From: Carnegiea gigantea | Lineage: Eukaryota > Streptophyta > Magnoliopsida > Caryophyllales > Cactaceae | Direction of reading: 5' to 3' | Assembly (NCBI GenBank): GCA_029747015.1 | Contig: JAKOGI010001939.1 | Span: 98,210 to 162,209, forward strand | DNA: 64,000 nucleotides | Part shown: positions 57,182 to 64,000 of the stretch, piece by piece | Position numbering within the stretch: position 1 is the stretch's first letter | Layout of the letters: each line of letters starts with the position of its first letter | Made by a program: the position numbers and the translations under genes | The notes under the pieces: generated by a model | Told to the model about the DNA's origin: nothing | Databases searched by the model: none | The model's input: the letters and a program-made list of their open reading frames with translations, nothing else

Positions 57182-57416
57182 TGAAAAACCATGGACATCG
57201 TTTGAAGGCAATGAGGAATCTTATGGTTTTTATTAATTCTGCCTTGCCCTTCTGCAGTATAAACAAGTACAATATATATACAACCTCAATGGCTTTAACG
57301 TGAATGGCAAGATGCCACAAATCAAGGAGAAGAATATGGTGCATGCTATATTTACAAAGATTCTAGATCATGGCCAAAGACCTTTTCCATAACTAATATA
57401 ATTTCCTTCCTTAACA
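57182..57416 (-). repeat. 3' LTR of the copia element
   Basis: 235 bp, identical to 61936-62170. As it lies on the minus strand, this left copy is the 3' LTR. Confidence 0.95.
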
Positions 57417-57423
57417 CTCCCCC

Positions 57424-60400
57424 TCAAGTTGGCGCATGTAGGTTCACCATGCCCAACTTGGTTCGCAGGAACTGAAATTGGTTCTTCCCAAGTGCCTTTG
57501 TAAAAATGTCAGCGGGTTGCATCTTGGAAGTGATATAAGAGAGAGCCAAATCACCAGCGTGAAGCCGCTCACGCACAAAGTGGCAGTCAATCTCGATATG
57601 TTTCGTACGTTCGTGGAAAACAGGATTCTTGGCAATGTGAAGGGCAGCTTGACTGTCACAGTATAACCGCATAGGCTTTGTATGAAATACACCGAGAGAC
57701 GCAAGAAAGGACTTTAACCAGACCAACTCACTTGTGGTAGTAGCCATTGAGCGGTATTCTGCCTCAGCAGAAGAGCGCGAGACAGTAGTTTGCTTCTTAG
57801 TCTTCCATGAGATGGGAGATCCACCAAGTGTGACTAAATACCCAGTCAATGAATGTCGTGTTAGAGGGCAAGCCCCCCAATCTGAATCACAATAGCTAAC
57901 CAAAGTGAGATCATTAGGAGCCCGAAGCAAAAGGCCACAATCAGGGGTACCTTTAATGTAGTGAAGAACGCGGCAGGCCGCATTCATGTGCTCCTCGCGG
58001 GGTGCTTGCATGAATTGTGAGAGAATATGGACTGCGTAACATAAATCGGGGCGAGTAATAGTGAGATAAATCAAGCGACCCACAAGGCGACGATATCGTC
58101 CAGCGTCATTCAAATGAGCTCCAGTGGCCAGGGCGAGCTTATGATTAGCTGCCAGTGGAAAGTCACTGGGTTTAGCACCCAAAAGGCCGCACTCATCAAC
58201 TATTTCGAGAGCATATTTGCGCTGACTCAGAAACAAACCGTTAGGTCCACGAGCAACTTCAATCCCAAGAAAATATTTTAAAGGGCCAAGATCTTTGATG
58301 CTGAAACACGTATGAAGATATGCTTTAAATTCACTACATGCATGAGTGCTATTGCCAGCTAGCACGATGTCATCGACATAAATGAGCAGGGCCAGAAAGA
58401 CGTCTCCTTTTTGATAAGTGAATAGGGAGTAGTCCGCATAAGAATTAACAAAACCGTACTCACGCAATTTTGTAGACAATTTCGCAAACCATTGTCGTGG
58501 TGCCTGACGAAGACCATATAATGATTTTTGAAGACGGTAGACCTTGGTAGGAGTGCTGCAGGTGAAATCAGGTGGCAAGGTCATGTACACTTCTTCCTCG
58601 AGATCTCCATGTAGAAACGCATTATTGACATCTAACTGATGCAGATCCCATCCCTTGGCAATGGCCACAGAGAGAAAACACCGAACGCTAGTCATTTTAG
58701 CCACTGGTGCGAACGTTTCATGGTAATCAAATCCTTCTACTTGATGATCACCCCGAATCACCAATCGAGCCTTAAATCGCTGAATGGAGCCATCAGAGTT
58801 GTATTTTACACGGTAAACCCATTTGCAGCTGATGGGTTTCTTACCAGGCGGCAAGTCTTGCAGGACCCATGTGCCATTATTTTCAAGGGCCCGAATTTCA
58901 TCTGCCATGGCATCCCGCCAACGGGGATCTTTGGCCGCCTCATGAAAATATTTCGGCTCTGTCACTTTAGTTATGGCAGCAAGAAAATGTTGATGGGAAA
59001 CAGAAAAATTAGCACAAGTGACATAATTAGCAATAGGATAGCACGTACCTGAGGACTCGGCTTGAAGTCGGGCCGAAATCGAGAGGGGGTCTGTGGAACG
59101 GGTGTTATAGCAGATGTAATCGGCTAAGTGGGCCGGAGGCTTGCGGGCCCGAGCATTGCGGGACTCATGTGGACACAGCTCGGAGCTGGGCTGTGTATTA
59201 TCCTGGTGCTGCAAATTGGGCTGCCCATTCTCAATCCTCCCCCTGTCCGTATGGGCCGGTAGGGATAATGGGCCATCTGTTGGGGCAACGAGATCCAGAT
59301 CCGTGCTCCCCCTGTCTTGTGACGGGCATGGTAATTCGGGGCTTGTAACTGGATTTTCGGATGATCCCGACTCCAAAGGCCGTCCCACGTCATGCTGGAA
59401 ATGTTCACTGAAATCGGTAACTGCGGGCTCATCTTCAGGAAAAATCATAGATGGCCAGGCAAGAGATGTTTGGCCTTCCAGTGAACTCTTAGTGTGCTGA
59501 GTTTTTGCAAAAGGAAAATTGCCTTCATCAAAAACCACGTCCCTACTAATGAAGATTTCCCGGGTCTCCAAATCACAAACTTTCCAGCCCTTTTTGCCAA
59601 ACGGGTACCCGATGAAAACACATTTGCGACTTCTTGGGGCAAATTTATCTTTAGTTCGTGGATTATTTCGGGCGAAACATAACACACCAAAAACTCGCAT
59701 GTCGTCATATGATGGCTTACATTCGAAAAGAACTTCATATGGGGTTTTTCCTTTTAGTAATTTGGAAGGAGTTCGATTTATAAGGTAAGCCGCGGTGAGT
59801 ACACACTCACCCCAAAAGCTAATAGGCAAGCTTGCTTGAAATCTAAGGGCCCTTGCCACGTTGAGGATATGACGATGCTTGCGTTCCACCCGCCCATTTT
59901 GTTGGGGGGTATCTACACATCTACTTTCCTGTAAAATTCCATGAGTGAAATAAAAATCTTGCATCGACCCGGAAGTGAATTCGCTTCCATTATCACTCCT
60001 AACCACCTTGACATCTCTATTAAATTGATTTTTAACCATAACAATAAATCCTTGTAATAGTTTGCTTGCCTCAGTTCTATCCTTCATCAAATAGACCCAA
60101 GTTCCTCGACTTGCATCATCAACAATACTTAGAAAATAATGTGCACCACAGGACGAGGGAGTTTTATAGGGACCCCAAATGTCACAATGAATCAAATCAA
60201 AGACACTTTTGGCAATATTCTTACTAATGGGAAATGCACGGCGCGTTTGTTTTGCACGTAGGCATACCTCACACAATTCATCTTTATCTTTATTCAAACC
60301 ATAATTCGCGCCTAAGCTATGAGAAAGCATAGATAGTATGTCATTGGATGGATGTCCAAGCCTCTTATGCCACAAACACCTCGTCTTCACAGCATTGACT

Positions 60401-61890
60401 TGATTGGATGTTGGTTGCTCGTAGTAGTAGACTCCTTCTCGTTGCTCACCCGCTCCAATCAGAGTCCTCGAAGTGCGGTCCTGTATCACACAAAAATCAT
60501 CAAAATATGTCACTGCACAATTTAACTGTTTGCATAATTTTGAAACGGACACAAGATTGCAATTTAATTTTGGCACGTGTAAAACGTTTTTCAATTTTAA
60601 TCCTTGCTCTAAGGCCACGGAGCCTTGTTCGTTTGCCGTGGTATATGTTCCGTTGGGAAGTCCAATAGCCACAGGGGCGATTTGTTTGACCTTGGTTAAC
60701 AAGGTTACATCACCGACCATATGACTTGAGGCGCCACTGTCGAGCATCCAACTCACGTTACCTGAAAGTTTCTCATAAGCATTACCCGGTCCATCAATCA
60801 GACTTAGGAGTCGCTGGATTTGCTCAGAAGACAATCCAGGTATGCTGACTTGGGCCGCCTCACTGCTGCTGCCTGAATTAGGCCCACCGGACGCCGGAGT
60901 GGATTTTAGGCCCAATTCTTGCTGGACCGCAGCAACAGTCTCTCGATTCTGGCCTCCTCTGCCTCGACTATTGCCACGAACACCTCGGCCTGCACCTCGC
61001 CCCCCTCGGTTGCCTCGGCCACGTCCACGAGAACCCCAATTTTGAGGATATCCTATGACTTCAAAGCAATTCATCTCTTCATGCCCATATCGACCACATA
61101 TCTTACATGCTCCTTTCTCGACCATACTTCCTTGTTCTTTTGCCGCAAAGGCTACCCCGAAATCCCTTCGGTTGTCTCGGGCAGTCATCACTTTTCTGTG
61201 ATTTTCTTCTTGTTGTGTGATGTTGAATATTTTGTCAAGAGGGGGCAAAGGATCGAGAGCCAATATTTGGCTCCTAATTGTGGAGTATAAATCGTCATTC
61301 AGGCCCATCAAGAATTTATGTGCTTTGTCTTCCTCGTACATCGCCATAATTTTGCTTGCCGCTCCACACTCGCATCTCTTGCAGGTACATATAGGCACCT
61401 TAACGAGATTGGATAGTTCATTCCATAAGTTCATCAATTTGGAGTAAAAGTCACCAACGTCCAAATCACCTTGCTTACAATTTGCTATATTTGCTTTTAG
61501 TTGGTGGATCTTTGGAGTGTTGGCCATGGCGTATCTCTTCCTCATATCATCCCATATGATCCTAGCCGTATCCGACTTGGCGATACTGGTACGCAATTTT
61601 GGGTCAACGACATTGAGCAACCATGAACACAACATGGAATTTGTCATATCCCAAGCATCTGCTTTTGAAAAATCCTCACCTTCTGTTGCTTTGGGTTTAG
61701 TCAGGGTGCCATCTATAAACCCCAATTTGTTTTTGGCTTTCAAGGCCGTTCTTACGGCCCTCTCCCACAGATCGTAGTTTTTCCCGTCGAATACGACTGC
61801 CGTTATCATCACACCCGGCCCATCGGATGGGTGAAGATAATACGGCGAATGAGGTTCGATTACAAACCTTTTCTTCCTTCCGTCACTCAT
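57424..61890 (-). CDS. Copia gag-pol polyprotein, 1,488 aa, intact
   Basis: I choose ATG 61890 (MSDGRKKRF); an in-frame ATG at 61965 lies inside the LTR and upstream of the primer-binding site. Order of domains: gag (YYLHPSDGPGVMITAVVFDG), CCHC zinc knuckle near residue 260 (CKICGRYGHEEMNC) followed by an Arg/Gly-rich stretch, protease near 382 (WMLDSGASSH), GAG-pre-integrase (LWHKRLGHPSNDILSML), integrase core 565-670 with acidic residues in HCDIWGPY, VVRSDNGSEF and GRVERKH, reverse transcriptase from about 1005 with YVDD near 1170, and RNase H from about 1333 (YCDSDWGACP, SRSSAEAEYRSMA). No stop or shift is present. It copies and integrates the element through an RNA intermediate. Confidence 0.95.
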   Translation of the reverse strand: MSDGRKKRFVIEPHSPYYLHPSDGPGVMITAVVFDGKNYDLWERAVRTALKAKNKLGFIDGTLTKPKATEGEDFSKADAWDMTNSMLCSWLLNVVDPKLRTSIAKSDTARIIWDDMRKRYAMANTPKIHQLKANIANCKQGDLDVGDFYSKLMNLWNELSNLVKVPICTCKRCECGAASKIMAMYEEDKAHKFLMGLNDDLYSTIRSQILALDPLPPLDKIFNITQQEENHRKVMTARDNRRDFGVAFAAKEQGSMVEKGACKICGRYGHEEMNCFEVIGYPQNWGSRGRGRGNRGGRGAGRGVRGNSRGRGGQNRETVAAVQQELGLKSTPASGGPNSGSSSEAAQVSIPGLSSEQIQRLLSLIDGPGNAYEKLSGNVSWMLDSGASSHMVGDVTLLTKVKQIAPVAIGLPNGTYTTANEQGSVALEQGLKLKNVLHVPKLNCNLVSVSKLCKQLNCAVTYFDDFCVIQDRTSRTLIGAGEQREGVYYYEQPTSNQVNAVKTRCLWHKRLGHPSNDILSMLSHSLGANYGLNKDKDELCEVCLRAKQTRRAFPISKNIAKSVFDLIHCDIWGPYKTPSSCGAHYFLSIVDDASRGTWVYLMKDRTEASKLLQGFIVMVKNQFNRDVKVVRSDNGSEFTSGSMQDFYFTHGILQESRCVDTPQQNGRVERKHRHILNVARALRFQASLPISFWGECVLTAAYLINRTPSKLLKGKTPYEVLFECKPSYDDMRVFGVLCFARNNPRTKDKFAPRSRKCVFIGYPFGKKGWKVCDLETREIFISRDVVFDEGNFPFAKTQHTKSSLEGQTSLAWPSMIFPEDEPAVTDFSEHFQHDVGRPLESGSSENPVTSPELPCPSQDRGSTDLDLVAPTDGPLSLPAHTDRGRIENGQPNLQHQDNTQPSSELCPHESRNARARKPPAHLADYICYNTRSTDPLSISARLQAESSGTCYPIANYVTCANFSVSHQHFLAAITKVTEPKYFHEAAKDPRWRDAMADEIRALENNGTWVLQDLPPGKKPISCKWVYRVKYNSDGSIQRFKARLVIRGDHQVEGFDYHETFAPVAKMTSVRCFLSVAIAKGWDLHQLDVNNAFLHGDLEEEVYMTLPPDFTCSTPTKVYRLQKSLYGLRQAPRQWFAKLSTKLREYGFVNSYADYSLFTYQKGDVFLALLIYVDDIVLAGNSTHACSEFKAYLHTCFSIKDLGPLKYFLGIEVARGPNGLFLSQRKYALEIVDECGLLGAKPSDFPLAANHKLALATGAHLNDAGRYRRLVGRLIYLTITRPDLCYAVHILSQFMQAPREEHMNAACRVLHYIKGTPDCGLLLRAPNDLTLVSYCDSDWGACPLTRHSLTGYLVTLGGSPISWKTKKQTTVSRSSAEAEYRSMATTTSELVWLKSFLASLGVFHTKPMRLYCDSQAALHIAKNPVFHERTKHIEIDCHFVRERLHAGDLALSYITSKMQPADIFTKALGKNQFQFLRTKLGMVNLHAPT

Positions 61891-61923
61891 GATGCGATGT
61901 AGATTGATTCTCACGGCATTTCG

Positions 61924-61935
61924 GCTCTGATACCA
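61924..61935 (-). other. Copia primer-binding site (initiator-Met tRNA)
   Basis: TGGTATCAGAGC on the minus strand begins at the base next to the 5' LTR, the classical plant copia priming sequence. Confidence 0.9.
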
Positions 61936-62170
61936 TGAAAAACCATGGACATCGTTTGAAGGCAATGAGGAATCTTATGGTTTTTATTAATTCTGCCTTG
62001 CCCTTCTGCAGTATAAACAAGTACAATATATATACAACCTCAATGGCTTTAACGTGAATGGCAAGATGCCACAAATCAAGGAGAAGAATATGGTGCATGC
62101 TATATTTACAAAGATTCTAGATCATGGCCAAAGACCTTTTCCATAACTAATATAATTTCCTTCCTTAACA
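61936..62170 (-). repeat. 5' LTR of the copia element
   Basis: 235 bp, identical to 57182-57416, followed by the GTTTC duplication. Confidence 0.95.
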
Positions 62171-62986
62171 GTTTCTCATCAATTGAGGACTCCTTTCCCC
62201 CCCTCATCTTAAACTCGTTATGTTTATTTTCTTGGTTGCATAGCCACGTAGGACCTACAAGCCAAACCTTCCTCCTACCGAAGAGCTTCTTATAATGATC
62301 GGCATACTCTGGTTCTAGCTCATGAAAACTATTAACAATAATTCCACAGCTCTGCTCCTCGATTTCAAAAGCACGAAGAAGCAACTCCCTCGGGTTAATG
62401 CAATTACTATCTTTAACGTCAGTTGCAATCTTGTGGATTTTATAGTATGAGGAAGGTGGGGGATAACAAACTCTCCATCATCAGTCTCAACTGATTATAC
62501 AGTTGATATTTCCTACGAGTTATTGCACAACGAATAGGAAAGCGGCCAAAGATATGAAAGACTAGCCTGGGTATATTGAACTTCTTCGCAGCTTGAGTTG
62601 CGCAGGGAAGAAGAAAGTCAGCAACCAGGCAGTTGGGCTTGAGTTTCTCTAAGACCAGCTCAAGAGATGGCTGGTAACATCTGGGTGGCTTTATAGAATT
62701 TAACTCGCATTTCAAGGGAACTGAAAGCCTCAGGATTCTCAACACCCTTGGGAAGGCCAACCTCCTCACAGGGAAAAGGGACGATCTCAATACTGATAGG
62801 AGGACCAATGCTTTTAGATCTCTCAAGGGGTTTGAGCAATGTGGTTGAATTGAAAGGGGTAGTGATGATGATGGCTTTGGCACCTTTGGCTGCAAACAGC
62901 CGTGCTAGGTCTAGGATTGGGATCATATGGCCAGGAGCCATAAATGGGAAGAAGGCAACATTGAGAGTTTGAGGTTGAAGATCCAT
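62171..62986 (-). pseudogene. UGT73-like pseudogene, N-terminal half, split by copia
   Basis: ATG 62986: DLQPQTLNVAFFPFMAPGHM, then IPILDLARLFAAKG, which includes the catalytic His position (GHMIP). It reads on to VKFYKATQMLPA, shifts frame near 62665 into LELVLEKLKPNCLVADFLLP and AAKKFNIPRLVFHIFGRFPI, shifts again near 62450, and continues RELLLRAFEIEEQSCGIIVN and RRKVWLVGPTWLCNQENK up to the copia junction. The GTTTC duplication lies in codons for a SSIDEK stretch that continues at 57181. The frameshifts show that the gene was decaying independently of the insertion. It is the paralogue of 52462-53654 and still has the part which that copy lost. Confidence 0.85.
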
Positions 62987-63808
62987 TCAGGAAAATGCGT
63001 TAATCAAAGGGTGACCAGCAGCCGTTTAAATACTGGGAAAAATATTATTTTGCATCTAGGTGAAGATCCGAGAATAATGCATACACAGTCATTACCACAA
63101 TGTTATACAGTGGCAACTTGGGCAGCATGCAGTTTGAATATTTTCCCTGGAAGCCAAGTCAACCATGTGGTAGAGGGGGCATCAAAGGACTCCAGCTTCT
63201 TTGACACTTACTAGGGATATAAAAAAGGAAGAAAAGATAGATGCAAGGGCTAATTTAAACCTGCAAAGAGTAGGCTATCAGCATATGTAGCACGCTCCTG
63301 TATACACACACATAGAGAATTGGCCTATAAGGCCTGTTCTTTTAGCTAGTTAATAAGATTGGTAAAGGAAAAGGATTAGCAAATATTGATAAAAATTGAA
63401 AAGAATTGGTAAATATTATTGAAATAACATGTAAAAATTCTGAAGGATTGAAAAGAGTCAGAAAATTTCTTCTTTTAATTAGAGGGAATAAATGACAAAA
63501 AATGATAAAGATTAATTGCAGAGAGATGGGAAGGATTGAAAAGGACTATATGTTTTTTGTAATAGCGGGCGATGCCTCAGAAGGGTTGAGAATAGTTGGC
63601 AAATGCTTATTTACCCAAGGGGGAAAAAAACCCAAACCCTAAGCAGGCAATTGCAAACAGAGGAACAATGAGAAACAAACCAGGCACCCCTTAATTTAAA
63701 TTGCGCTGTTTTACATCATCATCGATAGAGTATGCATATGATAAGCAATACAACATAGGAAAGCGATAAAATACAGAACATAATCACCAATCAACCAAAA
63801 AGAAGGCA
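62987..63808. other. Intergenic
   Basis: UGT upstream region, then AT-rich DNA with repeated AAAGGATTGGTAAA / GAAAAGGATTAG-like words at 63360-63550. No gene or clear transposon terminus is visible. Confidence 0.4.
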
Positions 63809-64000
63809 TCAATCAAGTGCATCAACGTAAGGTTTGTTGGCATAAGCTTCCCTTGCTTCCAGCAAATCTGGGCAGTATCTATTTGAAAGGATTTCAACTT
63901 GCTCATTAAATGGCTTGATTCCATGCTGCCCAATGTGAAGCACCATTTGATTCCAGCGTTTTCTGCATATTTCACCAGACCTGTGCTCCAGAAGATTGTC
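63809..64000 (-). CDS. C-terminus of a Myb-like DNA-binding protein (REB1/DMTF1-like), partial
   Basis: The minus strand is open from the right edge to a TGA at 63809-63811: RSGEICRKRWNQMVLHIGQH, GIKPFNEQVEILSNRYCPDL and LEAREAYANKPYVDALD. The W-N-Q-M repeat and the CPDLLEAREAY ending match my memory of plant Myb-like proteins annotated as RNA polymerase I termination factor or cyclin-D-binding Myb-like. Only 63 residues are in the window. The gene would be upstream of, and in the same orientation as, the UGT pseudogene. Confidence 0.6.
   Translation of the reverse strand, partial: DNLLEHRSGEICRKRWNQMVLHIGQHGIKPFNEQVEILSNRYCPDLLEAREAYANKPYVDALD

Larger units (their letters stand above)
57182..62170 (-). 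mobile_element. Complete Ty1-copia LTR retrotransposon, 4,989 bp, identical LTRs
   Basis: LTRs of 235 bp (57182-57416 and 61936-62170) begin TGTTAAGG and end TTTTTCA on the minus strand and are identical base for base as read here. The primer-binding site TGGTATCAGAGC (61935-61924, initiator-Met tRNA type) abuts the 5' LTR, and a polypurine tract TTGAGGGGGAG (57427-57417) abuts the 3' LTR. The gag-pol frame is open throughout. The 5-bp GTTTC duplication is perfect. Short LTRs, size and the gag start suggest the Ale/Retrofit side of copia; that lineage call is tentative. Everything needed for movement is present. Confidence 0.95.

Noticed and set aside
59141..59500. A 119-aa plus-strand ORF in the copia element
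   Set aside because: It is antisense to the linker between integrase and reverse transcriptase of the polyprotein.
61891..61965. An upstream start for the copia polyprotein at 61965
   Set aside because: That ATG lies inside the LTR and the frame runs through the primer-binding site; the ATG at 61890 fits the copia gag start.

Overview
The window is nuclear DNA from a flowering plant, most likely a eudicot. It has plant F-box families with GT-AG introns, a PLS-class pentatricopeptide (PPR) gene, UGT73-like glycosyltransferase remnants, Ty1-copia and Ty3-gypsy LTR retrotransposons, a plant LINE and several miniature inverted-repeat elements. I cannot name the species. Host coding content is sparse: one clearly intact single-exon gene (a mitochondrial-type DYW PPR gene, 37590-40091, minus), one apparently intact multi-exon FBD/LRR F-box gene (10825-12472, minus) and the 3' end of a Myb-like DNA-binding gene at the right edge. 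Nearly everything else with coding character is broken.

Left part (1-23 kb). Two F-box families alternate. F-box/F-box-associated (FBA) copies lie at 1-862, 3575-4754, 7625-8104, 15100-16010, 20750-21360 (plus) and 21580-22394 (minus). F-box/LRR/FBD copies lie at 10825-12472 (minus) and 19907-20499 (plus, internally deleted and abutting a 5'-truncated LINE at 17795-19906). Intergenic DNA holds a ~130-bp degenerate repeat, a MITE with a 14-bp terminal inverted repeat and a TTA duplication, and LTR-like sequence.

Centre (22.5-32.4 kb). An FBA F-box gene on the minus strand is cut in two by an 8.6-kb LTR retrotransposon (23364-32006) with ~815-bp LTRs, a GGAGG target duplication, one intact gag-like ORF (558 aa) and no pol. 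Its remaining ~5 kb is mostly three successive tandem-repeat fields: GACT..AAGTC palindromes, then ~40-45-bp units, then nine copies of a 137-bp unit that can fold on itself. It is a gag-only, non-autonomous element of the LARD / TR-GAG type and is the most unusual object here.

Right part (34-64 kb). More F-box debris is followed by the PPR gene, a damaged FBD gene (43111-45104) and a tandem array of three FBD pseudogenes (48020-49571, 50513-52085, 54520-56184). The second and third are each followed by a convergent UGT pseudogene, which shows that an F-box + UGT segment of about 4 kb was duplicated. The last UGT copy is split by a 4,989-bp Ty1-copia element (57182-62170) with identical 235-bp LTRs, an intact 1,488-aa polyprotein and a perfect GTTTC duplication, so this insertion is very recent.

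Overall this is a birth-and-death F-box/UGT cluster being eroded by mobile DNA. All family assignments come from reading motifs by eye; no database search was run.
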